Origin: Sphingomonas sp.
GTDB taxonomy: Bacteria > Pseudomonadota > Alphaproteobacteria > Sphingomonadales > Sphingomonadaceae
DNA length: 55,371 nt
Direction of reading: 5' to 3'
NCBI GenBank assembly: GCA_017849555.1
Contig: JAFIGU010000046.1
Span: forward strand, 1 to 55,371
Shown here: one piece after another, positions 34,160-43,251 of the stretch
How the letters are laid out: each line of letters begins with the position of its first letter
Position numbering within the stretch: the first letter of the stretch is position 1
Made by a program: the position numbers and the translations under genes
Notes under the pieces: model-generated
What the model was told of the DNA's origin: nothing
Database searches by the model: none
What the model saw: the letters and a program-made list of their open reading frames with translations, nothing else

Positions 34160-34786
34160 TCAGCGCCGGCGGCGATAGGCGGGGAGCGCGAGCCGCCAGC
34201 GGATTGCCGCCGCACGCAACGCGAAACCCGCCAGCGCGGCCAGCGTTGCCGCCTCGACCGTCGGCACCCCGAGCAAGGTCAGCGCCACATAAAGCGCCGA
34301 AGCGAGCGCGGCGGCGGTGACATAGATTTCCGGCCGGATGATGATCGACGGCTCGCCCGCCAGCACATCGCGGATCACCCCGCCGACGCATGCCGACACA
34401 ACGCCCATCAGCGCGGCGGGCAGCGGGGGCACGCCGAAGCGCAGTGCCTTCGCCGTGCCGTAGACCGCATAGGCCGCCAGCCCGACCGCGTCGAACCAGT
34501 CGAGCGCCTCCCCGCGCCACCAGCGCTCAGGCGTCACCCAGATGACGAAGGCGACCGACAGACATACCCCGGCGGCGCGGCTGTCCTGCACCCAGAACAC
34601 CGGCGCGCCGATCAGGAGATCGCGCATCGTGCCGCCGCCGACCCCGGTGATCAGCGCGAAGAAGGCGAGCGTCACCATCGTCTGCCCGCGCCGCGCCGCC
34701 GCCAGCGCACCGGAGGCGGCGAACACCGCGAGCCCGGCGAGATCGAACCAGGGCGCAAAGGTGGGGAGGAGCGCGGCGGGCGGCAT
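34160..34786 (-). CDS. TRIC / YicG family trimeric cation channel-like membrane protein
   Basis: 208 residues with seven hydrophobic segments. Two repeats of the family signature are seen: GLAVFAASGALAAARRG...GVGGGTMRDLLIG and GLAAYAVYGTAKALRFG...ACVGGVIRDVLAGE, each with the Gly-Gly-x-x-R-D turn. Bacterial members of this family (formerly UPF0126) form trimeric K+-permeable channels. The ATG at 34786 is chosen because the sequence upstream is not membrane-like, although the Shine-Dalgarno is weak. Convergent with the acetyltransferase gene. Confidence 0.85.
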   Translation of the reverse strand: MPPAALLPTFAPWFDLAGLAVFAASGALAAARRGQTMVTLAFFALITGVGGGTMRDLLIGAPVFWVQDSRAAGVCLSVAFVIWVTPERWWRGEALDWFDAVGLAAYAVYGTAKALRFGVPPLPAALMGVVSACVGGVIRDVLAGEPSIIIRPEIYVTAAALASALYVALTLLGVPTVEAATLAALAGFALRAAAIRWRLALPAYRRRR

Positions 34787-34937
34787 GCGCCACAGGTAGA
34801 GCGGTTTGTGGAGAAAGCGAACTGTTGTTGGGTCTGTAGGATAGCGCGCAGGTGGTGGTGGTGGTGTCGTTTGGCTCCTTCCGCCCCAATGCCTGCCATT
34901 CAAACCCGAATCCGTGAACTCCGAAAGTGGACGTTCG

Positions 34938-35279
34938 CTAGGAAATTTGCGGGATAAGGGCGGCCCTGAATGAGGTTACCGCGTCACGACTTGGCGACCA
35001 AATCCAAAGGTAGCTAAGGATAGTCTCGTAATAGACCGAGACTGTCGCCCCATTCCAGGCGGCGTCCGCTTCCACATAATCTTCGTCCCGATAATACGGG
35101 GGCAGCGCGAAGCCGGCCTCCGGGTAAGCGGCCGCGAAGCGCTCAATGAGTTTCCGGTGCGGAGCCTCGTCATCGAGCAGGTCACTCCACGCTCTGAAGC
35201 CCCAGCCATTCGCGCCGCTGTTTAAGTTCCGGGGCAACGCCGAAACCTCTTCGACTTTGGAGTAAAGCGCCATCAGCAT
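34938..35279 (-). CDS. Small orphan protein of unknown function
   Basis: 113 residues (or 111 from the second ATG at 35273). The composition is acidic and aromatic, with NSGANGWGFRAWSDLLDDEAPHRKLIERFAA, YYRDEDYVEADAAWNGATVSVYYET and YLWIWSPSRD. Base use looks less GC-rich than its neighbours, a sign of possible transfer. No enzyme motif, signal peptide or membrane segment. Such small acidic orphan genes often encode immunity proteins of toxin systems, but no toxin is nearby, so this is only a suggestion. Confidence 0.5.
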   Translation of the reverse strand: MLMALYSKVEEVSALPRNLNSGANGWGFRAWSDLLDDEAPHRKLIERFAAAYPEAGFALPPYYRDEDYVEADAAWNGATVSVYYETILSYLWIWSPSRDAVTSFRAALIPQIS

Positions 35280-36216
35280 GGACTACTGCCGATCCTGTCT
35301 GCTTTCCACCTTTTAGCCAAACTAGCGGGATGACCGCTTCCCACCCAATCCCTGCCACCGCCGCCAACCGCGCCAGCCCGCTCCTCAAAACGCATTCGGG
35401 GGACCGGCATTGCTGCCGATCCCCCTGTCGCCGCGCCGCACGCTGCGCGCATCCCGGCAGGAACGCGCTGCGCCGGTTTCGGCGGCTCGCGCCGCACGCG
35501 CCTGGGAAGGCAACGCGCGCCGCATGATGGAAGCTGTGGGAAAAAGAAGCCGGCCAGGATGGCCCGCATCCGATCCCTTCGCGCTCCCGCGTCGCGCCCC
35601 GCACCGTTAACGGTGTCGGCCGCGCCGCTTTCCGGTCCCTACTCCCCGCATCCTGCCGCAACGGCTCGAATGCTGCTCGCAATGACCGAACCCTGCCGTC
35701 CGCCGAAGCGATCGCCGGGCTTCCGGCCGCATCTTTTCGCTCCGGCGGGATCGGTTTTGCCCGAGGGGAAGTGACCGATCTTGCGCCGCCGCGGCTTCGG
35801 CGGCCGGCATCCGGCACATCCCGTCAGGGGAATGCGCCGGATGCCTTCGGGCTGCCGCCGGACCTGCGCCCCACCCCCTCGCCGCTCGCACGCCGAGGCT
35901 GTGGATAACTTTGTCGCCGGCTACCCCGACCGATCGATCGCGTTGCGGTTTGCGTGAGCCACCAGCATCGCCACCTATCGGGTAACCTTCTGAGACATCG
36001 CGGAATTTCTTCCGATCCGCCCTTTCCGGCTACCCCTTGATGCTGTCACCAATCGCGAGTCGCACCAACAATTAAGTGCGCCCCGATGCCTGTGGATAGC
36101 GTGGATATCGTGGAAAGCCGCGGATCATGAACAGCCGGTTGCCGGCGGTTCATCGGCCGTGGCTTATGATCCAGACGTTATCATTATATGACATTGAACC
36201 ACCGGGAGTTTGAATC
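35280..36216. other. Gene-poor 0.9-kb region with DnaA-box-like sites
   Basis: I see no supported gene here; long frames on both strands have Arg/Pro-rich, low-information products. One perfect DnaA 9-mer, TGTGGATAA, lies at about 35900-35908, and near matches TGTGGATAG and GTGGATATC lie at about 36092 and 36101, all in one orientation. The final 80 nt, close to the glycine-zipper gene, are AT-rich. It could hold regulatory DNA or decayed genes. Confidence 0.4.
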
Positions 36217-36525
36217 ATGCGCACCCTGATGCTGGCGCTGGGCGCCGCGGCGATGATCGTGCCGACGCTGATCATCACGACGCCGCAGGCCGAGGCGAAG
36301 AAGAAGCATTACGACTATCGCGAATGGCGCGGGCGCGACGGGCGCATGCACTGCCGCCGCCCCGACGGGACGACCGGGCTGATCGTCGGCGGTGCGGCGG
36401 GCGCGCTGCTCGGCCGCACGATCGACACCCGTGGCGACCGGACGCTCGGCACGCTGGGCGGCGCCGCGGTCGGCGCGCTGGCCGGGCGCGAGATCGAGCG
36501 TTCCGGCAAGCGCCGATGCCGCTGA
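36217..36525 (+). CDS. Glycine-zipper 2TM domain protein
   Basis: 102 residues, ATG with GGGAG about 9 nt upstream. An N-terminal signal segment (MLALGAAAMIVPTLIITTPQAEA) precedes a basic and aromatic stretch (KKKHYDYREWRGRDGRMHC). The glycine zipper follows: GLIVGGAAGALLGRTIDTRG and TLGTLGGAAVGALAGREIE. Family knowledge: these Rickettsia 17-kDa-antigen-like proteins lie in the envelope. There is no lipobox cysteine, so it should be a periplasmic or outer-membrane-associated protein rather than a lipoprotein. A GC-rich hairpin (about 36551-36576) follows and may end transcription. Confidence 0.8.
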   Translation: MRTLMLALGAAAMIVPTLIITTPQAEAKKKHYDYREWRGRDGRMHCRRPDGTTGLIVGGAAGALLGRTIDTRGDRTLGTLGGAAVGALAGREIERSGKRRCR

Positions 36526-36620
36526 TCACGTCCGAATCCTAATTTCATCGGCCGCGGCTCCTTTCGGGGCCGCGCCCGTTGTGCGATGGTCATCACCTCC
36601 TACTCGAAAGGAAAAGATCG

Positions 36621-37049
36621 ATGCCCACCCACAGCGGATCGGCGCGTTACGAAGGCTTTGGCAAGGACGGCAAGGGGTTCGTCTCCACCCAGTCAGGGGT
36701 GCTGGCGGACAGCCCCTATGGCTTCGCCACGCGCTTCGAGGACGCCCCCGGCACCAACCCCGAGGAGCTGATCGCCGCCGCGCACGCCAGTTGCTTCACG
36801 ATGGCGCTGAGCTTCGCGCTGGCCCGCGCCGGCTATAACAAGGGCACGCTGGAAACCGAGGCGAAGGTGACGCTCGATCGCGACGGCGACGGCTTTTCGA
36901 TCACCCGTTCCGCGCTCGATCTGCGCGCCCATGTGCCGGGGATTTCGGGCGAGGATTTCGCGCGGATCGCCAACGAGGCCAAGGCCGGCTGCCCGGTATC
37001 GAAGCTGATCAAGGCCGAGATCTCGCTGACCCACAGCCTCGCGGAATAG
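36621..37049 (+). CDS. osmC: OsmC-type peroxiredoxin
   Basis: 142 residues from the ATG at 36621 (AAAGGAAAAG upstream). Features: GTNPEELIAAAHASCFTMALSFAL with the peroxidatic C58 and AKAGCPVSKLIKAEISLTH with C124. Spacing and residues match OsmC (rather than Ohr), a cytoplasmic peroxidase that reduces organic peroxides. Its end is 11 nt ahead of the inverted repeat that precedes phenylalanine hydroxylase. Confidence 0.9.
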   Translation: MPTHSGSARYEGFGKDGKGFVSTQSGVLADSPYGFATRFEDAPGTNPEELIAAAHASCFTMALSFALARAGYNKGTLETEAKVTLDRDGDGFSITRSALDLRAHVPGISGEDFARIANEAKAGCPVSKLIKAEISLTHSLAE

Positions 37050-37059
37050 CCCGCCTGAT

Positions 37060-37097
37060 ACGGCGGAGATGATTACATCTGTTACTATCTCCGCCGT
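37060..37097. promoter_or_regulatory. Perfect 11-bp inverted repeat upstream of phhA, candidate operator
   Basis: ACGGCGGAGAT (37060-37070) and ATCTCCGCCGT (37087-37097) are perfect inverted copies with 16 nt between. The right arm is followed by TATAGT (about 37103-37108), only 7 nt before the phhA start, which would make the mRNA leaderless. No T-run follows, so a terminator of osmC is less likely than an operator. Confidence 0.45.
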
Positions 37098-37114
37098 CTT
37101 GCTATAGTCCCGCC

Positions 37115-37978
37115 ATGGCCGATGCGAACCTTCTGACCCCGCCGCCGGGCGCCGCCGCCGATTGGACCGTGCCGCAGAATTGGGCGCATTATACGCCCGA
37201 GGAACATGCGACCTGGGACCGGCTGTTCGCCCGGCAGGCGAAGATGCTCCCCGGCCGCGCCTCCGACGCCTATCTGCGCGGGCTCGACGTGCTCAAGCTG
37301 TCGCGCCCCGGCATCCCCGATTTCGAGGAACTGTCCGATCGGCTGATGAAGCTGACCGGGTGGCAGGTGGTCGCGGTGCCCGGGCTGGTGCCCGACGATG
37401 TGTTCTTCGACCATATGGCCAACCGCCGCTTCGTCGCGGGCAATTTCATCCGCCGGCCCGATCAGCTCGATTACCTCCAGGAACCCGATGTGTTCCATGA
37501 CGTGTTCGGACATGTGCCGATGCTCGCGGACCCGGTATTCGCCGATTATCTGGTGGCTTACGGCAAGGGCGGGCAGCGCGCGCTGGGGCTCGACGCGCTC
37601 AAATATCTCGGGCGGCTCTACTGGTATACGGTCGAGTTCGGGCTGATCGCCGAGCCCGAGGGGATGCGCATCTATGGCGCGGGGATCGTCTCGAGCTATG
37701 CCGAGAGCCGCTTCGCGCTCGACGATGCCTCGCCCAACCGCATCGGCTTCGATCTCGCGCGGGTGATGCGCACCGACTATCGGATCGACGATTTCCAGCA
37801 GAATTATTTCGTCATCCCGAGCTTCGACGAATTGCTGCGCGTGACGGTCGAGACCGATTTCGCGCCGCTCTACGCCGAACTCAAGCAGCAGGACGACATT
37901 CCGATCGCGACATTGCTGCCGGAGGATATCGTGTTCACGCGCGGCACGCAGCAATATGCGCTCGCCAAGGCGGGCTGA
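37115..37978 (+). CDS. phhA: Phenylalanine 4-monooxygenase
   Basis: 287 residues. The catalytic domain of pterin-dependent aromatic amino acid hydroxylases is present: EPDVFHDVFGHVPMLADP with iron ligands H128 and H133, and WYTVEFGLI with E174. The bacterial short form without a regulatory ACT domain is expected and matches. It converts phenylalanine to tyrosine with tetrahydropterin, O2 and Fe(II). No pterin dehydratase (phhB) is adjacent. An inverted repeat directly upstream may be its operator, and the 3' side is bounded by a palindromic repeat. Confidence 0.95.
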   Translation: MADANLLTPPPGAAADWTVPQNWAHYTPEEHATWDRLFARQAKMLPGRASDAYLRGLDVLKLSRPGIPDFEELSDRLMKLTGWQVVAVPGLVPDDVFFDHMANRRFVAGNFIRRPDQLDYLQEPDVFHDVFGHVPMLADPVFADYLVAYGKGGQRALGLDALKYLGRLYWYTVEFGLIAEPEGMRIYGAGIVSSYAESRFALDDASPNRIGFDLARVMRTDYRIDDFQQNYFVIPSFDELLRVTVETDFAPLYAELKQQDDIPIATLLPEDIVFTRGTQQYALAKAG

Positions 37979-37989
37979 GGCGAGCCCGA

Positions 37990-38073
37990 CCCGTTCGGGC
38001 TGAGCTTGTCGAAGCCCTGCACTTTCCTTCCAAGGAAGAAAGACAGCCCTTCGACAAGCTCAGGGCGAACGGG
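37990..38073. repeat. Palindromic repeat, GAGCTTGTCGAA family, copy 2
   Basis: CCCGTTCGGGCTGAGCTTGT (from 37990) and CGACAAGCTCAGGGCGAACG (ends near 38071) pair as a long hairpin. The reverse complement of its left half matches the right half of copy 1 (22753-22783), including the TGCAGGGC lead. Located between the convergent phhA and prmA genes. Confidence 0.8.
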
Positions 38074-38080
38074 TGGATAG

Positions 38081-39040
38081 TTACCGCCCGTCGGTCGCCC
38101 ACCCCTCGCGATCGCCGTCGGTCGCCGCCGGACGCGGCGTCTCCGGCGCGGTGAGGCGCAGGATCGTCCAATCCCCCCGCACATCACGCGCGGCGAGCGT
38201 GCAGCCCTGCGCGCGATACGCCTCGATCACCGTCTCGGCCTGATTGGTCAGCAGCCCCGCCAGCACGATCGTCGCATGCGGCGCGGCGATCGCCGCCACC
38301 TCGGGCGCCATCGCGACGAGCGGCCCGGCGAGGATATTGGCGATCACCAGATCATAGGGCGCCTGTGCGGCGATCGCGGGCGCGCGCGCACCGTCTGCCA
38401 CCACCAGCTCGATCGCGGCGACGTGGTTGGTCGCCATATTCTCCGCGGTCACCTCGATCGCGATCGGATCGATATCGGTCGCCATCACCCGCGCTTCGGG
38501 CCACAAATGCCGCGCCGCGAAGGCGAGCAGCCCCGTCCCGGTGCCGAGATCGATGACATTGGCGAACCGCCGCCCCGCCAGCCCGTCGATCATCGCCAGG
38601 CAGCCCGCGGTGGTGTGATGATGCCCGGTGCCGAACGCCTGCCCGGCGTCGATCAGGAAGGCGCGCTCGCCCTCGCCCGCCGTCGCGGGATGCGCCGAGG
38701 TGTGGACGACGAACCGCCCCTCGCGAATCGGCTCGAGCCCGGCCTGGCTCATCGCCACCCAGTCTTCGGCGCTGAGCGCCTCGATCACCGGCGCGACCCC
38801 CGCGGCGCTCGGCACCAAGGCGCGCAACGCGGCGAGCATCGCTTGATCGGGCTCTTTTTCGAGATAGGCGTCGAGCCGCCAGCGCTCGACATCGTCTTCC
38901 ACCTCTTCGGTGGTCATCAGCACCGCATCGATCGCCAGATCGCCCGCGGCGTCGATCGCCTCGGCCTCGGCGCGGGTGCAGGGCAAGGTGACCTTCCAGC
39001 TGTCGGGGACCGGAATCGGCTCGGTTGGCGTGCTCGTCAT
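38081..39040 (-). CDS. prmA: Ribosomal protein L11 methyltransferase PrmA
   Basis: 319 residues. An N-terminal substrate-recognition domain precedes the Rossmann methyltransferase: AGQAFGTGHHHTTAGCL, then VIDLGTGTGLLAFAARH (SAM motif I), ATDIDPIAIEVTAENM, ELVVADGARA and YDLVIANILAGPLV (N-I-L-A motif IV). This order defines PrmA, which trimethylates L11. The C-terminal 20 residues are a low-complexity tail. Convergent with phhA. Confidence 0.93.
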   Translation of the reverse strand: MTSTPTEPIPVPDSWKVTLPCTRAEAEAIDAAGDLAIDAVLMTTEEVEDDVERWRLDAYLEKEPDQAMLAALRALVPSAAGVAPVIEALSAEDWVAMSQAGLEPIREGRFVVHTSAHPATAGEGERAFLIDAGQAFGTGHHHTTAGCLAMIDGLAGRRFANVIDLGTGTGLLAFAARHLWPEARVMATDIDPIAIEVTAENMATNHVAAIELVVADGARAPAIAAQAPYDLVIANILAGPLVAMAPEVAAIAAPHATIVLAGLLTNQAETVIEAYRAQGCTLAARDVRGDWTILRLTAPETPRPAATDGDREGWATDGR

Positions 39041-39084
39041 CGCCGCGCCATAGCGGCGACGCGTGCGTCAGGCCATGCCCGCGA

Positions 39085-40434
39085 TCACACCGCCACCTTG
39101 CGCGCGAAATCGCCCGCGCTGGTCTTGAGCAGCGCCAGCCGCGCGGAAAGCGAGGCGAAGCCGGTGCCGAACGCATCGATCTCCACCGCCACCGCCTCGG
39201 TATCCTCGCGGATCGCGGCGATCGTGCCTGACATCGAATCCGCCGCCAGCGCGGTTTCGTCGACCGCGGCGGTGATCGCGGTGACGGTCTGCGCCTGCGC
39301 TTCCATCGCGTGGCGGATGCGTGTCGCCGAATCCTCGACCTCGGCCACTGTCGCGCGGATGCTGGCGTTGGTTTCCACCGTGCTGCGCGTCGCGGACTGG
39401 ATCGCGGCGATCTTGGCGGCGATATCGTCGGTGGCGCGCGCGGTCTGCCGCGCGAGGCTCTTCACTTCCTGCGCGACCACCGCGAAGCCGCGCCCGGCAT
39501 CCCCCGCGCGCGCCGCCTCGATCGTCGCATTGAGCGCGAGCAAATTGGTCTGCCCGGCAATGTCGCGAATCAGCCCGAGGATCGATTCGATCGACTGGGC
39601 GTGATCGGACAGCAATTGCGACACCCCCACCGCCTCGCCGGCCTGCGCGCTGGCGCGGTTGGCGACATCGGCGGCGACCTCGACCTCGCCGCGCGCCTGC
39701 TCGATCGCGTGGATCAGCCCGGCGGCGGTCAGCGCCGCCTCGCGCATCGCGACCGCGGATTGCTCGGCGGCGGCGGCGACTTCGCTCGCCTTGCCGAGTA
39801 CGCCGCGAGTCGAGGAGGAGGCGCCCGAGGCGAGCTGGCGCAGCGATCCCCATTCGGAAGTGGCATTTTCCACCGTCGCGGCGATGCCGTCGTGGAATTC
39901 ACTCGCCAGCCGGTCGCGCGCGACCTTCGCGGCATGTTCGAGATAGGCGGAATAAATGGCGACGGTCACCTCGCACTCCATCGCCGAGAGCCGCATCAGC
40001 GTATCGATCATCCGCGCGAGTCGCGGATCGTCACGCGACAGCCGGCGCATCAGCACATCGAGCGCCGCGCGATCGCTGGCGCTGATCATCGACAGCAAGG
40101 CGGTCTTGGAAACATCGCCTGCGAAGGCACTCGCCACCGAGCGTTCGATCGCCTCGATCCACTCCCACCCGCTGGTATCGAGAAAACGGTTGCGCAGGAA
40201 GGTGACGCCGACCTCGATGCGGTTGTCGAGCGTCCGCCACGCGGTCTCATTGGCGAAGCAGCGCTGCCACTGATCCCAATAAGCCGCCGAAACCTCGCGA
40301 ATCTCGGGCTCGATCACCTCCCACACCTCGGCGCTGGCGGCGATCAGCGTGCCGTCGACGTCGAACACCCTGAGGCGGCTGGCGATATCGATCGTGGCGG
40401 CGATCGATCCGGGGGCAGGCAAATCGGTATGCAA
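39085..40434 (-). CDS. Soluble methyl-accepting chemotaxis protein
   Basis: 449 residues with no membrane segment, so cytoplasmic. The C-terminal half is the chemoreceptor signalling domain with the hairpin tip [38 protein letters not shown]. The N-terminal about 190 residues are all-helical ([19 protein letters not shown]..., [19 protein letters not shown]) and have the length of a globin-coupled sensor, but no His sits where the haem ligand helix would be; the only His residues are at 2, near 170 and near 181. The sensed signal is unknown. No chemotaxis genes are adjacent, which is usual for orphan receptors. Confidence 0.85.
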   Translation of the reverse strand: MHTDLPAPGSIAATIDIASRLRVFDVDGTLIAASAEVWEVIEPEIREVSAAYWDQWQRCFANETAWRTLDNRIEVGVTFLRNRFLDTSGWEWIEAIERSVASAFAGDVSKTALLSMISASDRAALDVLMRRLSRDDPRLARMIDTLMRLSAMECEVTVAIYSAYLEHAAKVARDRLASEFHDGIAATVENATSEWGSLRQLASGASSSTRGVLGKASEVAAAAEQSAVAMREAALTAAGLIHAIEQARGEVEVAADVANRASAQAGEAVGVSQLLSDHAQSIESILGLIRDIAGQTNLLALNATIEAARAGDAGRGFAVVAQEVKSLARQTARATDDIAAKIAAIQSATRSTVETNASIRATVAEVEDSATRIRHAMEAQAQTVTAITAAVDETALAADSMSGTIAAIREDTEAVAVEIDAFGTGFASLSARLALLKTSAGDFARKVAV

Positions 40435-40597
40435 GTGGGCGCTCCATCCTTCGCGTCGGCCGATGCGTTAACAACCATTGGTTAAACGAGGGTTAGATAG
40501 AGCGAACGCGTAGCAATCGACCTGCGCACGCTTGCATCGCCGCGCTTCGCGTCTCATAGACCGCGCCGAACCGTCGGCTCATCGCAGGAACTTGCCC

Positions 40598-41026
40598 TTG
40601 GCCTCGAAACCCGCGCGTCCGCGCAGCCCGCATCTCTTCAGCGGCCCGCTCCAGATTCATTATCGCTGGAGCCCGGCCATGCTGGCCTCGATTCTCCACC
40701 GCGTCACCGGCGACGGCATGGCGACCGTCGGCGCCGCCCTGTTCGTCTGGTGGCTCGCCGCGCTCGCCGCCGGCAAACAGGCCTATGCCGTGTTCGTCGA
40801 CGTCTTCACTTATACGGACGGCCGGCTCAACGCGATCGGCTGGGTGGTCGGCGTCGGCCTCACCTTATCGCTGTTCCAGCATATGATGAGCGGCATCCGC
40901 CACCTCGTGCTCGATACCGGCGCGGCGTTCGAGCTCAAGGCCAACCGGCTGCTCGCGATCCTCACCTTCGTCGCCTCGACGCTGCTGACGATCGCCTTCT
41001 GGCTCGTTCTCACGGGGGTCATCTAA
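40598..41026 (+). CDS. sdhC: Succinate dehydrogenase cytochrome b556 subunit
   Basis: 142 residues from a TTG at 40598 with AGGAA about 8 nt upstream; the next ATG would remove the conserved RPRSPH N-terminal motif. Features: RPRSPHL...YRWSPAMLASILHRVTGDGM with the His-Arg-x-Thr-Gly helix, and SLFQHMMSGIRHLVLDTG with the haem-ligand His. Three membrane helices. It anchors the complex and holds haem b and the quinone site. Followed by sdhD with a TAATG overlap. Confidence 0.92.
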   Translation: MASKPARPRSPHLFSGPLQIHYRWSPAMLASILHRVTGDGMATVGAALFVWWLAALAAGKQAYAVFVDVFTYTDGRLNAIGWVVGVGLTLSLFQHMMSGIRHLVLDTGAAFELKANRLLAILTFVASTLLTIAFWLVLTGVI

Positions 41027-41409
41027 TGGGTACGGGAACCGAACTCGGCCGCGTCCGCGGGCTTGGCAGCGCGCATCACGGCCCGCTGCACTGGTGGCAC
41101 CAGAAGCTGACCGCGGGCAGCAACCTGCTGCTGATGGCGTGGCTGATGATCTCGATCGCGCGCATGCCGAGCCATGATTTCGGCAGCATCCACGCGTGGC
41201 TCGCCTCGGCGTGGGTCGCGGTGCCGATGATCCTGCTGGTCGCCTCGGTCTTCTATCACTTCCGCCTCGGGCTGCAGGTGGTGATCGAGGATTATGCCCA
41301 TGCCGAGAATCGCGTCGTGCTGATCGTCCTTCTCAACCTGTTCGTCGCGGTCACCGCGGGGACCGCGATCTTCTCGATCCTCAAGATCGCTTTCGGAGCT
41401 GCCGCCTGA
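41026..41409 (+). CDS. sdhD: Succinate dehydrogenase membrane anchor subunit
   Basis: 127 residues. [20 protein letters not shown] at the N-terminus, three hydrophobic helices, and [17 protein letters not shown], the alphaproteobacterial SdhD haem/quinone segment. ATG overlaps the sdhC stop and the gene's TGA overlaps the sdhA ATG, so translation of all three is coupled. Confidence 0.92.
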   Translation: MGTGTELGRVRGLGSAHHGPLHWWHQKLTAGSNLLLMAWLMISIARMPSHDFGSIHAWLASAWVAVPMILLVASVFYHFRLGLQVVIEDYAHAENRVVLIVLLNLFVAVTAGTAIFSILKIAFGAAA

Positions 41410-43211
41410 TGCCTGCCGCTTATCAGATCATCGATCACAGCTATGACGCGGTCGTCGTCGGCGCCGGCGGCTCGGGCCTCCGCGCGACGATGGGCATCGC
41501 CGAGAGCGGGCTCAAGACGGCGTGCATCACCAAGGTGTTCCCGACGCGCAGCCACACCGTCGCGGCGCAGGGCGGGATCGCCGCCAGCCTCGGCAACAAT
41601 TCGCCCGACCATTGGTCGTGGCACATGTTCGATACCGTCAAGGGCTCCGACTGGCTCGGCGACCAGGACGCGATCGAATATATGGTGCGCGAGGCGCCCG
41701 CCGCGGTCTATGAGCTGGAGCACGCCGGCGTGCCGTTCAGCCGCAACGACAATGGCACGATCTACCCGCGCCCGTTCGGCGGCCATATGCAGAATATGGG
41801 CGAAGGCCCCCCGGTGCAGCGTACCTGCGCCGCCGCCGACCGTACCGGCCACGCGATGCTCCACGCGCTCTATCAGCAGAGCCTGAAGTATGACGCGGAC
41901 TTTTACGTCGAATATTTCGCGCTCGATCTGATCATGGAAAACGGCGCGTGCCGCGGCGTGGTCGCCTTGTGCATGGAAACCGGCGCGATCCACCGTTTCC
42001 GCGCGCATGCCGCGGTCCTGGCCACCGGCGGCGGCGGGCGCGTCTATCAGTCGGCGACCTCGGCGCACACCTGCACCGGTGACGGCAACGGCATGGCGCT
42101 GCGCGCCGGGCTCGCGCTGCAGGATATGGAATTCGTCCAGTTCCACCCGACCGGCATCTATGGCGCGGGGGTGCTGATCACCGAGGGTGCGCGCGGCGAA
42201 GGCGGCTATCTCACCAACAGCGAGGGCGAGCGCTTCATGGAGCGCTATGCGCCCAGCGCCAAGGATCTCGCGAGCCGCGACGTGGTGGCGCGCTCGATGG
42301 CGATGGAAATGCGCGAGGGCCGCGGCGTCGGGCCGGACGGGGAATATATCTACCTGCACCTCGACCATATCGATCCCAAGGTGCTGCACGAGCGGCTGCC
42401 CGGGATCACCGAGACGGGCAAGATCTTCGCCGGCGTCGATCTCACCCGCCAGCCGCTCCCGGTCACCCCGACCGTCCACTATAATATGGGCGGCATCCCG
42501 ACCAATTATCACGGCGAGGTCGTCCAGCTGCGCGACGGCGATCCCGACGCGGTCGTCCCCGGCTTGTTCGCGGTCGGCGAGGCGGCGTGCGTCTCGGTCC
42601 ACGGCGCCAACCGGCTCGGCTCCAACTCGCTGATCGACCTCGTGGTGTTCGGCCGCGCCACCGGGCTGCGGCTCAAGGACACGCTGAAGCCCAACACCCC
42701 GCACAATCCGCTGCCCAAGGGCTCGGAAGAGCAGTCGCTGGCGCGGCTCGATCACTTCCGCAACGCCAAGGGCGGGTCGCCGACCGCGCAGATCCGCAGC
42801 GAGATGCAGCGCACGATGCAGCGGCATTGCGCGGTGTTCCGCGATTCGGCGCTGCTGTCGGAAGGCGTCCAGAAGATCGACGCGATCAACAAGGGGAGGG
42901 CCGATATCGGCATCACCGATCGCTCGCTGATCTGGAACACCGATCTGGTCGAGACGCTCGAGCTCGACAATCTGATCGGCCAGGCGGTCGTGACGATGAA
43001 GGGCGCGGACAACCGCAAGGAAAGCCGCGGCGCGCATATGCACGAGGATTTCCCCGAGCGCGACGACGCCAATTGGATGAAGCACACCATCGCCACCTTC
43101 GACGGCTGGGGCGGCAAGGGCGGCGCGACCACGATCGATTACCGCCCGGTGCACGATTACACGCTCACCGACGACGTCGATTACATCAAGCCGAAGAAGC
43201 GCGTTTACTGA
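41409..43211 (+). CDS. sdhA: Succinate dehydrogenase flavoprotein subunit
   Basis: 600 residues. FAD dinucleotide fold [14 protein letters not shown], the flavin-attachment region [18 protein letters not shown] with the covalent-FAD His, [40 protein letters not shown], and [20 protein letters not shown]. It oxidises succinate to fumarate in the membrane complex II. The iron-sulfur subunit gene sdhB, which usually follows, is absent; a convergent TonB receptor gene begins 41 nt after the stop. Confidence 0.95.
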   Translation: MPAAYQIIDHSYDAVVVGAGGSGLRATMGIAESGLKTACITKVFPTRSHTVAAQGGIAASLGNNSPDHWSWHMFDTVKGSDWLGDQDAIEYMVREAPAAVYELEHAGVPFSRNDNGTIYPRPFGGHMQNMGEGPPVQRTCAAADRTGHAMLHALYQQSLKYDADFYVEYFALDLIMENGACRGVVALCMETGAIHRFRAHAAVLATGGGGRVYQSATSAHTCTGDGNGMALRAGLALQDMEFVQFHPTGIYGAGVLITEGARGEGGYLTNSEGERFMERYAPSAKDLASRDVVARSMAMEMREGRGVGPDGEYIYLHLDHIDPKVLHERLPGITETGKIFAGVDLTRQPLPVTPTVHYNMGGIPTNYHGEVVQLRDGDPDAVVPGLFAVGEAACVSVHGANRLGSNSLIDLVVFGRATGLRLKDTLKPNTPHNPLPKGSEEQSLARLDHFRNAKGGSPTAQIRSEMQRTMQRHCAVFRDSALLSEGVQKIDAINKGRADIGITDRSLIWNTDLVETLELDNLIGQAVVTMKGADNRKESRGAHMHEDFPERDDANWMKHTIATFDGWGGKGGATTIDYRPVHDYTLTDDVDYIKPKKRVY

Positions 43212-43219
43212 TATCCGGC

Positions 43220-43243
43220 CCGCGCGGGGGCGCCCCCGCGCGG
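43220..43243. terminator. Perfect 24-bp GC palindrome between convergent genes
   Basis: CCGCGCGGGGGC followed by its exact inverted copy lies between the sdhA stop and the stop of the TonB receptor gene. It can form a 12-bp stem on either transcript. There is no T-run, so termination would be less than classical. Confidence 0.6.
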
Positions 43244-43251
43244 CGCCTCCC

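Noticed and set aside
35182..35817. 211-residue minus-strand frame in the gene-poor region
   Set aside because: Low-information Arg/Pro-rich sequence, no ribosome site, and it overlaps the orphan gene in another frame.
35890..36120. Chromosomal replication origin
   Set aside because: Only one perfect DnaA box, no AT-rich unwinding block of useful size next to it, and none of the genes typical of alphaproteobacterial origins (hemE, maf, aroE, parAB) are nearby.
39085..40434. Haem-binding globin-coupled oxygen sensor
   Set aside because: No histidine is present at the expected haem-ligand position in the N-terminal domain, so I give only a soluble chemoreceptor call.
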